Source: Acinetobacter kyonggiensis
Lineage (GTDB): Bacteria > Pseudomonadota > Gammaproteobacteria > Pseudomonadales > Moraxellaceae
Assembly (NCBI RefSeq): GCF_900107285.1
Contig: NZ_FNPK01000012.1
Location: 1 to 64,000 of the forward strand
Length of the DNA stretch: 64,000 bases
Direction: 5' to 3'
Part shown: one piece after another, positions 18,959 to 29,241 of the stretch
Layout: the number at the start of each line of letters is the position of its first letter
Position numbering within the stretch: the stretch's first letter is position 1
The notes under the pieces: model-generated
The model's input: the letters and a program-made list of their open reading frames with translations, nothing else
The model's database searches: none
What the model was told of the DNA's origin: nothing
Made by a program: the position numbers and the translations under genes

Positions 18959-20131
18959 ATGATGTTGAATATAACAGTTGTCGGCACGGGGTATGTAGGG
19001 CTCTCAAATGCAGTATTATTTGCACGACAACACACTGTTACCAGTTTAGATATCGATGCCAAACGTGTTGAACTGATTAATCAACGTCTTTCTCCAATCG
19101 CAGATGACTATATTGAGAAAACTTTAAAGGACTCTGAGCTAAAATTAACAGCGACGCTAAATAAAGAGGCTGCTTATAAGAGTGCAGACTATATTATTAT
19201 TGCAACGCCTACCAATTATGACTCAGACACCAATTCTTTTGATACATCTTCAATTGAAAGCGTTATTGCAGATATTTTACCGATAAATACAACTGCACCG
19301 ATTATTATTAAATCTACGATTCCTGTAGGTTATACAGCACAAATTAAAGCAAAGTTTCAAACAGAACAAATTATATTTAGTCCTGAGTTTTTGCGAGAGG
19401 GCAAAGCACTCTACGACAACCTATATCCATCACGAATTATAGTCGGGGAAAAATCGGAACGTGGTGAAGCAATTGCTCAGCTCTATTTAAATGCAACTGT
19501 AGAGAAAAATGCTCCAACTTTATGTATGCATTCTACAGAAGCAGAAGCAGTCAAGTTATTCTCAAATACTTATTTGGCGATGCGTGTGGCTTATTTTAAT
19601 GAGCTAGATACTTATTGTGCTAAGCATGGTTTAGACAGTTTTGATATTGTGCGTGGCGTAGGCTTAGATCCTCGTATTGGTCAGCATTATAACAATCCTT
19701 CCTTTGGTTATGGTGGTTACTGTTTGCCTAAGGATACCAAGCAGCTGCTAGCCAACTATAAAGATGTTCCACAGGATTTAATTCAAGCGATTATTCACTC
19801 AAATAAAACGCGTAAGCAATTTATTGTCAAAGAGATATTGAAGAAGCGTCCAAATGTGGTGGGTATATATCGTCTGACCATGAAATCAGGTTCTGATAAT
19901 TTTCGTGATTCTGCGATTCAGGACATTATGTATGAGTTAAAAGAATACAATATTGATGTGATTGTGTATGAGCCAACTTTAAAAACTAAAGAGTTTGAAG
20001 GGTATGCTTTATATAGTGAATTAACAGAGTTTTTATCTAAGTCAGATGTAATTTTGGCAAATCGTATGCATACAGATTTGGAAGCGGTAAAAGCTAAAGT
20101 GTATACACGTGATTTGTTTGGCGATAATTGA
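18959..20131 (+). CDS. ugd: UDP-glucose 6-dehydrogenase, canonical
   Basis: A 390-residue UGDH-family enzyme. The NAD-binding motif is [11 protein letters not shown] (about 6-16), then [14 protein letters not shown], the middle-domain Lys in [14 protein letters not shown], and the catalytic Cys in [15 protein letters not shown]. It should oxidise UDP-Glc to UDP-GlcA. It is distinct from the degenerate ugd at 29242, which lacks this Cys, so this copy is the likely source of UDP-GlcA here. It lies between flippase 2 and rmlB. Confidence 0.9.
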   Translation: MMLNITVVGTGYVGLSNAVLFARQHTVTSLDIDAKRVELINQRLSPIADDYIEKTLKDSELKLTATLNKEAAYKSADYIIIATPTNYDSDTNSFDTSSIESVIADILPINTTAPIIIKSTIPVGYTAQIKAKFQTEQIIFSPEFLREGKALYDNLYPSRIIVGEKSERGEAIAQLYLNATVEKNAPTLCMHSTEAEAVKLFSNTYLAMRVAYFNELDTYCAKHGLDSFDIVRGVGLDPRIGQHYNNPSFGYGGYCLPKDTKQLLANYKDVPQDLIQAIIHSNKTRKQFIVKEILKKRPNVVGIYRLTMKSGSDNFRDSAIQDIMYELKEYNIDVIVYEPTLKTKEFEGYALYSELTEFLSKSDVILANRMHTDLEAVKAKVYTRDLFGDN

Positions 20132-20142
20132 TAGGAAAAATT

Positions 20143-21219
20143 ATGAAAATTTTAATTACTGGTGGTGCAGGATTTATTGGTTCGGCTGTTATACGCCATA
20201 TCATTGAAAATACAAATAATAATGTATTGAATGTAGATAAACTGACTTATGCTGGGAATTTAGAGTCGTTGGAAATGGTTGCGCATAATAAGCGTTATCA
20301 ATTTTCACAAACTGATATTTGTGATCGCGTTGCTCTAGATAAAATTTTTTTTGAATTTCAACCTGATGCGGTGATGCATTTAGCGGCTGAATCACATGTA
20401 GATCGTTCAATTACAGGGCCAGCTGATTTTATTGAAACAAATATCATTGGAACATATCAATTATTGGAAGCAAGTCGTCATTATTGGTTGGGCTTAGATG
20501 AAAATAAAAAAGCAGTTTTTCGGTTTCATCATATTTCTACAGATGAAGTGTATGGGGATTTAGAAGGAACGGATGACCTATTTACAGAAACGACATCTTA
20601 CGCACCTAGCTCTCCTTATTCTGCAAGTAAGGCAAGTTCGGATCACTTGGTTCGTGCTTGGCATCGAACTTATGGTTTGCCTGTCGTTCTTACCAATTGT
20701 TCAAACAATTATGGCCCTTATCATTTCCCAGAAAAATTGATTCCACTTATTATTTTAAATGCGTTACAAGGTAAGCCTTTACCTATATATGGTGACGGTC
20801 AACAAATTCGTGATTGGCTTTATGTTGAAGATCATGCCCGTGCACTTTATAAAGTCATGACTGAGGCTGATGTTGGTGAAACCTATAATATTGGGGGTCA
20901 CAATGAGCAAAAAAATATTGATGTGGTTAAAGCAATTTGTAGCTTGCTAGATGAGTTAGCCCCAGATAAACCTCAAGGTGTTGAGCATTATGTAGACCTT
21001 ATTACTTATGTGACAGATCGTCCTGGTCATGATTTACGTTATGCAATTGATGCAAGTAAAATTCAACAAGATTTAGGCTGGGTTCCAGAAGAAAGCTTTA
21101 AAACGGGTCTTCGTAAAACTGTACAATGGTATTTAAACAATCAGCAATGGGTGAAAAATATTCAAAGTGGTGAATATCAGAATTGGCTTAATCAACAATA
21201 TCAAACTGAGCGGGCTTAA
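20143..21219 (+). CDS. rmlB: dTDP-glucose 4,6-dehydratase
   Basis: A 358-residue extended SDR, second step of dTDP-L-rhamnose synthesis. Motifs: [11 protein letters not shown] (NAD binding), [25 protein letters not shown] (catalytic Asp-Glu) and [13 protein letters not shown] (YxxxK). The ATG at 20143 was chosen because it places the Rossmann motif at the N-terminus; upstream codons run into the end of ugd. It starts the rmlB-D-A-C block. Confidence 0.97.
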   Translation: MKILITGGAGFIGSAVIRHIIENTNNNVLNVDKLTYAGNLESLEMVAHNKRYQFSQTDICDRVALDKIFFEFQPDAVMHLAAESHVDRSITGPADFIETNIIGTYQLLEASRHYWLGLDENKKAVFRFHHISTDEVYGDLEGTDDLFTETTSYAPSSPYSASKASSDHLVRAWHRTYGLPVVLTNCSNNYGPYHFPEKLIPLIILNALQGKPLPIYGDGQQIRDWLYVEDHARALYKVMTEADVGETYNIGGHNEQKNIDVVKAICSLLDELAPDKPQGVEHYVDLITYVTDRPGHDLRYAIDASKIQQDLGWVPEESFKTGLRKTVQWYLNNQQWVKNIQSGEYQNWLNQQYQTERA

Positions 21220-21228
21220 TGTATTAGT

Positions 21229-22134
21229 ATGAAAATATTATTACTGGGTAAAAACGGGCAAGTCGGTTGGGAATTACAACGTGCATTGCAGCCTTTAGGG
21301 CAAGTTGTTGCGTTGGATCGCACGATAAATCTTAATGGTTTGTGTGGTGATATTGCAAATTTTGCAGCAATTAAGGATGCAATTGAGAGTATTAATCCTG
21401 ATGTGGTTGTTAATGCAACAGCGTATACAGCTGTAGATAAGGCTGAATCTGAAAAAGAACAGGCTGATTTAATAAACCATTTTGCTGTCGCACATTTGGC
21501 GAAGCTATGCGAACAGCAGGATGCTTTACTTATTCATTATTCAACTGATTATGTGTTTAATGGTCAGGGTGAAACAGCGTGGATTGAAGATGATCTCGCA
21601 GCACCGATAAATCATTATGGTCAAACCAAACGTGATGGTGAAATTGCTTTAGAAAATAGCAATGCTCGTTTTATAAATTTCCGTACTTGTTGGGTGTATG
21701 CAGCTCGTGGGCAGAATTTTATTAAAACCATGTTAAAGCTTGCTCAGATCAAAGAAGAGTTGAATGTTATTCAAGATCAGGTGGGTGTACCTACAGGTGC
21801 AGCTTTAATTGCAGATGTTACGGCGCAAGTAATACGTTATTATTTTTTACAAAATAAGGAACAACAGAAACAGTTGCATGGTCATTATCATTTAGCGCCT
21901 TTGGGTGAGACGACATGGTATGACTACGCAAATTATATTTTTGTTCATGCGCGTAATCATGGCACAGTTTTGACGATACAAAAGGTGCATCCAATTGCGA
22001 CAACAGCTTATCCCACCCCAGCTAAACGTCCGCTGAATTCACGATTAAATACACAGAAGCTACAACAGACATTTAAGCTTCACTTGCCTGAATGGCAACT
22101 GGGTGTAGATCAAGTCATTGAAGAGATTTTATAG
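21229..22134 (+). CDS. rmlD: dTDP-4-dehydrorhamnose reductase
   Basis: A 301-residue NAD(P)-dependent reductase that completes dTDP-L-rhamnose. N-terminal [13 protein letters not shown] is the cofactor loop, [10 protein letters not shown] and YSTDYVFNG follow, and YxxxK is in [11 protein letters not shown]. It lies 9 bp after rmlB and 1 bp before rmlA. Confidence 0.97.
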   Translation: MKILLLGKNGQVGWELQRALQPLGQVVALDRTINLNGLCGDIANFAAIKDAIESINPDVVVNATAYTAVDKAESEKEQADLINHFAVAHLAKLCEQQDALLIHYSTDYVFNGQGETAWIEDDLAAPINHYGQTKRDGEIALENSNARFINFRTCWVYAARGQNFIKTMLKLAQIKEELNVIQDQVGVPTGAALIADVTAQVIRYYFLQNKEQQKQLHGHYHLAPLGETTWYDYANYIFVHARNHGTVLTIQKVHPIATTAYPTPAKRPLNSRLNTQKLQQTFKLHLPEWQLGVDQVIEEIL

Positions 22135-22135
22135 C

Positions 22136-23035
22136 ATGACAATACAGATTAACCGTAAAGGCATTATTTTAGCAGGTGGTTCGGGTACACGTTTGTATCC
22201 AATTACAATGGGCACATCTAAGCAGCTGCTCCCTATTTATGATAAGCCTATGATTTATTATCCATTATCTGTCTTAATGTTGGCAGGGATTCGGGAAATA
22301 TTGATTATTTCTACGCCAGAAGATTTACCTAATTTTGAAAAATTATTGGGTACAGGTGAGGAATTGGGGATTAAACTTTCATATAAAGTACAGCCTTCTC
22401 CAGATGGCTTGGCGCAAGCCTTTATTTTAGGTGAAGATTTTATTGGGGATGATAATGTTTGCTTAATTTTGGGTGATAACATTTTTTATGGTCAGCATTT
22501 TAGTGATCAGTTAAAGCGTGCAGCGTTAAAAACTTCGGGTGCAACAGTATTTGGTTATTATGTGAATGACCCTGAGCGTTTTGGTGTGGTGGATTTCGAT
22601 GCAAATGGTAAAGCTTTAAGTATTGAAGAAAAGCCAGTACAGCCAAAGTCTAATTATGCTGTCACAGGTCTATATTTTTATGACAATAACGTGGTAGAGA
22701 TTGCAAAAAATATTCAGCCTTCTCATCGTGGTGAGCTGGAAATTACAGATGTGAATAACATTTACTTAGAAAAAAATGAGTTAAATGTTGAAGTTTTGGG
22801 GCGTGGTTTTGCTTGGCTTGATACAGGCACGCATGAATCTTTGTTAGAAGCAAGTCAATTTGTTCAGACCATTGAAAACCGTCAAGGATTAAAAGTCGCA
22901 AGTCTTGAAGAAATTTCATTTAATAATGGTTGGATTGATCTAGATCAATTAAAAGCACGTGGCGAATTTTTTAAGAAGACGGGTTATGGACAATATCTAT
23001 TAAAGCTCCATCAAGAACATATAAACCAAGCGTAA
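22136..23035 (+). CDS. rmlA: Glucose-1-phosphate thymidylyltransferase
   Basis: A 299-residue nucleotidyltransferase making dTDP-glucose, the first step to rhamnose. The signature is [14 protein letters not shown] (10-23), followed by [16 protein letters not shown], and LGDNIFYG holds the metal-binding Asp. The ATG at 22136, 1 bp after the rmlD stop, is used rather than an overlapping upstream codon. A small hairpin with a T run follows the gene before rmlC. Confidence 0.97.
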   Translation: MTIQINRKGIILAGGSGTRLYPITMGTSKQLLPIYDKPMIYYPLSVLMLAGIREILIISTPEDLPNFEKLLGTGEELGIKLSYKVQPSPDGLAQAFILGEDFIGDDNVCLILGDNIFYGQHFSDQLKRAALKTSGATVFGYYVNDPERFGVVDFDANGKALSIEEKPVQPKSNYAVTGLYFYDNNVVEIAKNIQPSHRGELEITDVNNIYLEKNELNVEVLGRGFAWLDTGTHESLLEASQFVQTIENRQGLKVASLEEISFNNGWIDLDQLKARGEFFKKTGYGQYLLKLHQEHINQA

Positions 23036-23048
23036 TAATTTTTAAGAG

Positions 23049-23070
23049 CCTTTTTTAATAAAGGTTTTTT
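23049..23070 (+). terminator. Weak hairpin with T run between rmlA and rmlC
   Basis: CCTTT (23049-23053) can pair with AAAGG (23060-23064), followed by six T. The short AT-rich stem makes it at most a partial terminator or attenuator. rmlC and the following genes still depend on read-through or an unseen promoter. Confidence 0.4.
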
Positions 23071-23095
23071 GCATTTTTTAAATAGGTTGTTGGAA

Positions 23096-23659
23096 ATGAA
23101 TGTAATAGAAACCAAAATCAAGGATTTATTGATATTTGAGCCACGTGTTTTTGCAGATGATCGTGGTTGGTTTATGGAAAGTTTTAACCAAAAGAATTTC
23201 GAGCAAGCTTTAACAGAGCGAAACCTAGAAATTCCAAAATTTGTTCAGGATAATCATTCGTACTCTCAAAAAGGTGTATTAAGAGGTTTACATTATCAGC
23301 TTAACCCGCATGCCCAAGGAAAACTGGTTCGAGTTGTTCAAGGTCGAGCATGGGACGTAGCTGTTGATATTCGTCAAGACTCACTTACATTTGGTCAGTG
23401 GGTAGGGGTGGAGCTTACAGGTGAAAACCATAAGCAGTTCTGGATTCCTGCTGGTTTTGCACATGGTTTTATTGCTTTAGAAGATAATACCCAGTTTTTA
23501 TATAAAACAACGAATTATTATTCTAAAGAGTCTGAGCGTAGTATTGTTTGGAATGATGAAAATTTAAAAATTGACTGGCCAATTATAAATGATTTAGAGA
23601 TGATGTTGACAGAAAAAGACCAAAATGCGCCTTCATTTAAAGCACTTCAATGGAGATAA
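23096..23659 (+). CDS. rmlC: dTDP-4-dehydrorhamnose 3,5-epimerase
   Basis: A 187-residue cupin epimerase, third step to dTDP-L-rhamnose. Motifs: LIFEPRVFADDRGWFMESFN, NHSYSQKGVLRGLHYQ (catalytic His), and FWIPAGFAHGF. The ATG at 23096 (MNVIETKIKDLL) was chosen over 23069, since the upstream codons overlap the hairpin and do not match the family. From here to itrA the base composition becomes markedly more AT-rich. Confidence 0.96.
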   Translation: MNVIETKIKDLLIFEPRVFADDRGWFMESFNQKNFEQALTERNLEIPKFVQDNHSYSQKGVLRGLHYQLNPHAQGKLVRVVQGRAWDVAVDIRQDSLTFGQWVGVELTGENHKQFWIPAGFAHGFIALEDNTQFLYKTTNYYSKESERSIVWNDENLKIDWPIINDLEMMLTEKDQNAPSFKALQWR

Positions 23660-23662
23660 AGT

Positions 23663-24793
23663 ATGAGATTATTGTATGTGTCAGCTTATATTGTTGATAA
23701 AAATGGAAATGATGGTATTTCAAAGAAAATACAGAATCAAATAAAAGCATTTGAGAATATTGATTTTAAAGTCGACTATATATATAGAGACTCAGACGGT
23801 ATAGAGGCGAGATTAGATGGAATTGTTTATAACAAAAAATTAAATAGAGTTTCTTATTATTTCTTTTTTTTAATATTTTGTTTACAGTTGTTAAAAGAAA
23901 GAAAATATGAGTATTTTTATTTAAGAAATATTAGCTATGAAACTAATGTATTTATATTGCCATTTTTTTTAAAAAAAATTAAAAAAAAGTGCATTAATAA
24001 AATTATGGAGATACCTGCATACCCTTTTGGTGGTGAGGTAAGTACAATTAAGCAAAAAATTACAATTTCATATTATAATATATTAAAAAAAAGGTTTTTT
24101 AAGTATATTGATTTAGTGGTTTTTATGGGTGAAAATCAAAATAAAATATGGGGAATTCCTGCTTTAAGAATTATTAATTGTGTGAATTTTAATGATATTG
24201 AGATTATACAATATAATCAAAATTATTTTTTAAATAATGAGATTAATATAGTTGGATTAGCTAATTTACAAAATTGGCATGGTTATGATCGTATTATAAA
24301 AGGAATTTATGAATATAAGCATAAGAGCTTAAGCAATATAAAAGTTTTTTTTCATATAGTTGGGGATAATCAGCCAGAATATAATAATTTAAAATTATTA
24401 ACTGATAAGTTGAATTTGAAAAACGAAATAGTTTTTCATGGTAGATTAAATAATCTTGAAATAAAAAGCTTATTCAAGAAAATGGACATTGGTGTAGACT
24501 CATTGGCTCGGCATAGAAGTGGTGTTAATTATAATTGTTCAATAAAATCTAAAGAGTATACAGCAATGAACTTACCATTCATTAAAAGTCATTCTGATGA
24601 TTCATTTGAAAATTTAAACTTCGTGAAAACAATTGAAGCAGATGAATCTCCAGTAGATATTGAAGATTTAATTGATTGGAAGAAAAAAATGGGCGATTTT
24701 GAGATGTCAATTCATGATTATGCTATAAAAAACTTTGCATGGGAAAAGCAATTTAAAAATATAGTTAATTTTTTTGAAAATGAAAATCGGTAA
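23663..24793 (+). CDS. Glycosyltransferase, probable GT4 family, AT-rich
   Basis: A 376-residue protein. The C-terminal half looks like a GT-B donor domain: VGLANLQNWHGYDRIIKGI, HIVGDNQPEYNNLKLL, VFHGRLNNLEIKSLFKKMD and GVNYNCSIKSKEYTAMN. The N-terminal half is poorly recognisable. The gene is very AT-rich and Lys/Ile/Asn-rich compared with rmlA-C, as is common for serotype-specific genes acquired horizontally. It should add one sugar of the repeat unit; which one is unknown. It lies 3 bp after rmlC and 5 bp before wzy. Confidence 0.75.
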   Translation: MRLLYVSAYIVDKNGNDGISKKIQNQIKAFENIDFKVDYIYRDSDGIEARLDGIVYNKKLNRVSYYFFFLIFCLQLLKERKYEYFYLRNISYETNVFILPFFLKKIKKKCINKIMEIPAYPFGGEVSTIKQKITISYYNILKKRFFKYIDLVVFMGENQNKIWGIPALRIINCVNFNDIEIIQYNQNYFLNNEINIVGLANLQNWHGYDRIIKGIYEYKHKSLSNIKVFFHIVGDNQPEYNNLKLLTDKLNLKNEIVFHGRLNNLEIKSLFKKMDIGVDSLARHRSGVNYNCSIKSKEYTAMNLPFIKSHSDDSFENLNFVKTIEADESPVDIEDLIDWKKKMGDFEMSIHDYAIKNFAWEKQFKNIVNFFENENR

Positions 24794-24798
24794 ATTTT

Positions 24799-25971
24799 AT
24801 GCGATTTAAAATTTTCTTACCTTTGATTATATTATCATTTTTCCAAATTATTGGTTTTTTTTGTTATGATAGATTTAACTATAGCTATATTCAAAATTAT
24901 AAGGTTGGTATCTTAATTTTGTTTTTATATATTTCTTTAATTTTACCTGTATTGTTTTTTTGTATAATTGAGAAGAAAAATAAAATTAAATTTGAAAAAG
25001 TGAATGTGAATTCGAAATACAATTTTATTTTTATGTTTATTGCATTGGTTTTTTTATTAAAACCTTTAATTGTTATGTTTGGTGTTGGCTATGAAATGGG
25101 TTTTGAGTATTTAAGAATAAATTATTACACTGATGATTCGTTGCGTACCATGATTTATGGGCATCCAACTATAGCAACGCTAATTAATTTTTATGTAATT
25201 CCATTATTGTGGGCATATTTAGTATTTGTTTCAAATGCTCAAAATAAAAGTGCAAACCTTGCTTTTTATTTAATTTTATTTTTATTAATACTTTTTAACA
25301 TGTCTTATGGTGGTCGTTTTAATATTTATTTTGGTCTTTTGATTTTATATTATAAAACTATTTTAAATGGCGGTAATGTATTTAATTATATAAGAAAATA
25401 TTCAGCTTTGATATTATTGCTTGTGTTTTCATCATTTTGGGTGTTAATTAGTCGAAGAAATGAAGATTCAGATTTTTTTCTTCAAGGATTTGTAGAGGTT
25501 TTAGAATATCATTTATTACCACCATTTATTTTAGCACAGAGTATCGATTTTTCTATTTTGAATTATGATGGGTATCCATTTAGAATTGTTGTTACAAGCT
25601 TTTTGGCACCTGTAAGTTTTTTACTAGGTATTGATGGTAAACTTTTACCATATGCTTATTATCCTTCTTTATTAAGTGAGTTTAGACTCTATTCCTTTAG
25701 TAGTAATAGTTGGTACAATGCATTTGGTACCTTGTTTAATTTCTTTTTTGTTGATAATGGTTATTTTGCACCAGTATTAGTTTTTATTTTTATTACTTAT
25801 TTAATATATTCTTCATTTTTAATAAGTAGTCAAGATAAAAGAAATAAATACTTGGTTTATGTTTCTTTTATGTTGTATAGTAGTTTATTCCAGGCACCAA
25901 TATTTTCACCGGGTGTAATATTTATTATACTTTTGTTTCCATTTTTTTGTCATTACCTAAAAGCTAAATAG
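24799..25971 (+). CDS. wzy: Probable repeat-unit polymerase Wzy
   Basis: A 390-residue integral membrane protein with about 10 hydrophobic segments. A large hydrophilic loop lies between late segments (about 205-310), and MSYGGRFNIYFGLLILYYK is the kind of Arg/Gly-containing segment seen in O-antigen and capsule polymerases. Sequence identity among Wzy proteins is low, so the call rests on topology and position: between glycosyltransferases, in a locus with wzx and wza-wzc but no other candidate. It would join repeat units in the periplasm. Confidence 0.8.
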   Translation: MRFKIFLPLIILSFFQIIGFFCYDRFNYSYIQNYKVGILILFLYISLILPVLFFCIIEKKNKIKFEKVNVNSKYNFIFMFIALVFLLKPLIVMFGVGYEMGFEYLRINYYTDDSLRTMIYGHPTIATLINFYVIPLLWAYLVFVSNAQNKSANLAFYLILFLLILFNMSYGGRFNIYFGLLILYYKTILNGGNVFNYIRKYSALILLLVFSSFWVLISRRNEDSDFFLQGFVEVLEYHLLPPFILAQSIDFSILNYDGYPFRIVVTSFLAPVSFLLGIDGKLLPYAYYPSLLSEFRLYSFSSNSWYNAFGTLFNFFFVDNGYFAPVLVFIFITYLIYSSFLISSQDKRNKYLVYVSFMLYSSLFQAPIFSPGVIFIILLFPFFCHYLKAK

Positions 25972-25990
25972 GTAATTGGGAATAAATTAA

Positions 25991-26875
25991 ATGAATTTTG
26001 CAGTTATAGTCACTTATAATCCAAATATTGATAATGTTCTATCATTGCTAAATATTTTAACTGATAATGATTTTCAATGTATCGTTGTGGATAATAATTC
26101 GAATACTTCTTTTTTAAAAAATAAAAATAAGTATTCTGTTATAAATTTAGAAAAAAATCTTGGTATTGCTAAAGCTCAAAATATTGGAATAAATAAAGCT
26201 GTAAGAAATGGGGCAGATTACATTATTTTTTTTGATCAAGATAGTACGATTGATCAAAGTTTTTTAGATAAACTTACAGGGGATTTTTTGTCTGTAAAAA
26301 AATCAGGAGTTAAGTTGGCAGCTATAGGTCCTCAATTTATTGATAAAGAGTTAGGGTTTTATGCTCCAGGCTTGCTTGTTAATAGAAAAGGTTTGATTCA
26401 TAAAATAGATATTAGCCAAATAAATGAACCAAAAAAAGTGGGTGTGATTATTTCATCTGGATCTTTGGTAAGTACTAAAGCTCTTATTGATATTGGATTC
26501 ATGAATGAGGATCTTTTTATTGATTATGTAGACACTGAATGGTGTTTGCGAGCTTTAAATAAGGGATATAAAATATATATTTCAAATAATGCACTTATGT
26601 ATCATAGTATAGGTGAAAAAACAGTAAGACTGGGAAGTATAAATTGTCCTGTACATTCCCCATATCGAAGATATTATAGAATTCGTAATTTATTTTTGCT
26701 ATGGCGAATGAGCCATATTAGCAAGTTATGGATAGCTAATATGTTTTTGAATAATTTTATTGCTACCTGTATTCTATTTGCTACACAAAAAAATAAAATT
26801 GATTATATAAAATTTTTACTGCTGGCAGTTAGAGATGGTTTAAGTAATAAAAAAGGTATTTTAAATGAAAATTAA
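25991..26875 (+). CDS. Rhamnosyltransferase-like glycosyltransferase, GT2 family
   Basis: A 294-residue GT-A enzyme. N-terminal FAVIVTYNPNIDNVLSLL and VVDNNSN, then EKNLGIAKAQNIGINKA and the metal-binding FFDQDST (DxD-like). The second acidic motif is in EDLFIDYVDTEWCLRA. This pattern fits bacterial rhamnosyltransferases of the WbbL/RfbF type, consistent with the rmlBDAC genes just upstream. It overlaps the next glycosyltransferase by 11 bp. Confidence 0.86.
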   Translation: MNFAVIVTYNPNIDNVLSLLNILTDNDFQCIVVDNNSNTSFLKNKNKYSVINLEKNLGIAKAQNIGINKAVRNGADYIIFFDQDSTIDQSFLDKLTGDFLSVKKSGVKLAAIGPQFIDKELGFYAPGLLVNRKGLIHKIDISQINEPKKVGVIISSGSLVSTKALIDIGFMNEDLFIDYVDTEWCLRALNKGYKIYISNNALMYHSIGEKTVRLGSINCPVHSPYRRYYRIRNLFLLWRMSHISKLWIANMFLNNFIATCILFATQKNKIDYIKFLLLAVRDGLSNKKGILNEN

Positions 26876-27659
26876 TACTTCAATTGTTATTTATAAGCAT
26901 AATTTTGAGGATTTAAAACCAACTTTACATAGTTTAGAATCCTCTGATTTAGTTGGGAAAATTATTTTAATAGATAATGATCAAAGTGAATGGGCGATTA
27001 AATATAATCATCCTAAAGTAATTTATATGAAATCTGGAGGAAATTTTGGTTTCGGTTATGGGCATAATATTGCAATTCAAAAATTTGCATCAGAATCAGA
27101 TTTTTTTCTAATTTGTAATCCTGATATTAATTTTGATGTTTCTCAGTTTGAAAGATTGATTCAATTTGCTGAAACTAGGACTGAAGGTCTCTTTTTACCA
27201 AAAATAGTTTATGAAAATGGTGAAAACCAGTATGGGGCAAGGTTGTTGCCATCACCATTAAACTTATTTACTCGTAGATTTTCTGCAATCTTAGCTCATA
27301 AACTTGATCAAAAATATTTGTTAAAAGCTTTACCTCTGGATAAGCCATCTTTTGTACCGTATCTTTCAGGATGTTTTATGCTATTTAGGTCTGAATGCTT
27401 AATAGATTTAAAAGGATTTGATGAGCGTTTTTTTATGTATATGGAAGATATAGATATATCAAGACGCTGTGCAGAAAAGTATGGGAATGTTTATTATCCT
27501 TTAGCCCATATTGTACATCAGCATGAACAGGCATCTTATAAAAGCAAACAATTACTTCAAGCTCATTTAAAAAGTGCGATACAATATTTTAATAAGTGGG
27601 GGTGGTTTTATGATAAAAATCGGGAACAACTTAATTCTAAATGTTTAAATCAGTTTTAA
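26865..27659 (+). CDS. Glycosyltransferase, GT2 family (WbbL-like)
   Basis: A 264-residue GT-A protein: INTSIVIYKHNFEDLKPTL at the N-terminus, IILIDND, GGNFGFGYGHNIAI, FLICNPDI as the DxD-equivalent, and FFMYMEDIDISRRCAEK for the acceptor-side acidic motif. It resembles WbbL-type rhamnosyltransferases. Position right before the initiating transferase itrA suggests it may add the second sugar of the module B unit. Confidence 0.86.
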   Translation: MKINTSIVIYKHNFEDLKPTLHSLESSDLVGKIILIDNDQSEWAIKYNHPKVIYMKSGGNFGFGYGHNIAIQKFASESDFFLICNPDINFDVSQFERLIQFAETRTEGLFLPKIVYENGENQYGARLLPSPLNLFTRRFSAILAHKLDQKYLLKALPLDKPSFVPYLSGCFMLFRSECLIDLKGFDERFFMYMEDIDISRRCAEKYGNVYYPLAHIVHQHEQASYKSKQLLQAHLKSAIQYFNKWGWFYDKNREQLNSKCLNQF

Positions 27660-27687
27660 TAAATTAAAGTTTTATGGGTTTATGATA

Positions 27688-28311
27688 ATGCTAAAAAGGT
27701 TTGTGGATATTATAATTGTTTTAGTGGCCTTAATTTTTTTATTACCTGTTTTTGGTTTCGTTTTCTACAAAGTAAGAAAAAACCTAGGCTCACCTGTTTT
27801 CTTTTTGCAAGAGCGTCCAGGTCTAAATGGAAAAATTTTTAAGATGATCAAGTTTAGATCAATGAAAGATGCTTTTGATCAAAATGGTCATCTTTTACCT
27901 GATGAAGAGCGAATTACCGCTTTTGGTCATAAATTGCGTTCTACTACATTAGATGAAATGCCACAATTAATCAATGTGTTAAAAGGGGACATGAGTATTG
28001 TTGGTCCTCGCCCTCAAATGAAGGATTTTCTAGAACATTATACTCCTGAACAAATGCGTCGCCATGAAGTTCGTCCCGGTATGACAGGGTTGGCACAAGT
28101 CAGTGGGCGTAATCACTTATCTTGGGAAGAAAAATTCGAATTAGATGTAGAATATGTCGATCAGCAATCGATTGGGCTCGATTTCAAGATTATGTTTAAA
28201 ACTGTTATCGTTATGTTGAAAAAAGAGGGGATTAATGCTTCTGATCAAGTGGTAGGTGCGGTGCGCTTTTCTGAACAGAAATCATCTGAAGCTGATTTAT
28301 CTCAGAAGTAA
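27688..28311 (+). CDS. itrA: Initiating phosphoglycosyltransferase ItrA (PglC type)
   Basis: A 207-residue small phosphoglycosyl transferase, paralogous to itrB: N-terminal hydrophobic helix, RKNLGSPVFFLQERPGLNG, MIKFRSMKDA, LRSTTLDEMPQL (catalytic DE) and SIVGPRPQM. The ATG at 27688 was chosen to match the MLKR start of itrB; an ATG two codons earlier is possible. It should transfer HexNAc-1-phosphate to undecaprenyl phosphate. It occupies the usual itrA site directly upstream of galU. Two such enzymes in one locus is unusual. Confidence 0.9.
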   Translation: MLKRFVDIIIVLVALIFLLPVFGFVFYKVRKNLGSPVFFLQERPGLNGKIFKMIKFRSMKDAFDQNGHLLPDEERITAFGHKLRSTTLDEMPQLINVLKGDMSIVGPRPQMKDFLEHYTPEQMRRHEVRPGMTGLAQVSGRNHLSWEEKFELDVEYVDQQSIGLDFKIMFKTVIVMLKKEGINASDQVVGAVRFSEQKSSEADLSQK

Positions 28312-28353
28312 GATACTTAACTTACTTATCTAAATTTTATTAGTAAATGTATT

Positions 28354-29229
28354 ATGATCAAAAAAGCTATTCTTCCTGTTGCAGGCTTAGGTACACGTTT
28401 TTTACCTGCAAGCAAATCCATTCCTAAAGAAATGGTGACGGTGGTTGATCGTCCTGCCATTGAATATGTCATTAAAGAAGCGATTGCAGCGGGTATTGAG
28501 CAAATTATTTTGGTGACGCATTCATCCAAAGCATCCATCGAAAATTATTTCGATCGCAATTTTGAACTTGAGGCGACATTAGAAAATAAAAAGAAATATG
28601 ATTTATTAAAATTGATTACAGAAATAGTACCCGCTCATGTCAGTATTGTCAGTGTACGTCAACCACAACCGCTCGGTTTAGGCCATGCCGTACTTTGTGC
28701 AAAAGACATTGTAGGTCATGAAGCATTTGCAGTTTTATTACCTGATGTTTTAGTCAAAGATAGCGCCGAAAAAAATGACTTGGCAAAGATGATTGAGCGT
28801 TTTAGTCAAAATCAAGCTGCGCAGATTATGGTGGAAGCTGTGCCTGATGATATGGTCGATCAGTATGGCATTGTGGATGTACAAGAAAGTCCGGCAGAAG
28901 GTCAAAGTATTGTCATGCAAGGTATTGTAGAAAAGCCAGCAGTGGGTACAGCACCATCGAATTTGTCAGTGGTTGGACGTTATGTTTTGCCAGCAAAAAT
29001 TATGCAACTTTTAGAACAAACACCTAAGGGCGCAGGCAATGAAATTCAACTAACCGATGCGATTGCAATGTTACAGCAAACGGAAGCAGTTGAAGCGTAC
29101 CGAATGAAAGGTCAAACTTTTGACTGTGGTAGTAAAATTGGTTATCTCAAAGCGGTGTTACACTACGGTGTTGAACATGCAACATTAGGCGCTGATTTTA
29201 AACAGCTGATTAAAGAATTAGAAATTTAA
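28354..29229 (+). CDS. galU: UTP-glucose-1-phosphate uridylyltransferase
   Basis: A 291-residue nucleotidyltransferase making UDP-glucose. Signature AILPVAGLGTRFLPASKSIP (5-24), with ILVTHSSKASIENYFD and VEKP following. First gene of the conserved 3' flank of Acinetobacter K loci (galU-ugd-gpi-gne1-pgm). Confidence 0.97.
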   Translation: MIKKAILPVAGLGTRFLPASKSIPKEMVTVVDRPAIEYVIKEAIAAGIEQIILVTHSSKASIENYFDRNFELEATLENKKKYDLLKLITEIVPAHVSIVSVRQPQPLGLGHAVLCAKDIVGHEAFAVLLPDVLVKDSAEKNDLAKMIERFSQNQAAQIMVEAVPDDMVDQYGIVDVQESPAEGQSIVMQGIVEKPAVGTAPSNLSVVGRYVLPAKIMQLLEQTPKGAGNEIQLTDAIAMLQQTEAVEAYRMKGQTFDCGSKIGYLKAVLHYGVEHATLGADFKQLIKELEI

Positions 29230-29241
29230 GGTTAGTCAATT

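Noticed and set aside
28306..28327. 7-bp inverted repeat AAGTAAG/CTTACTT between itrA and galU
   Set aside because: Short, AT-rich, without a T run; not enough for a terminator call.
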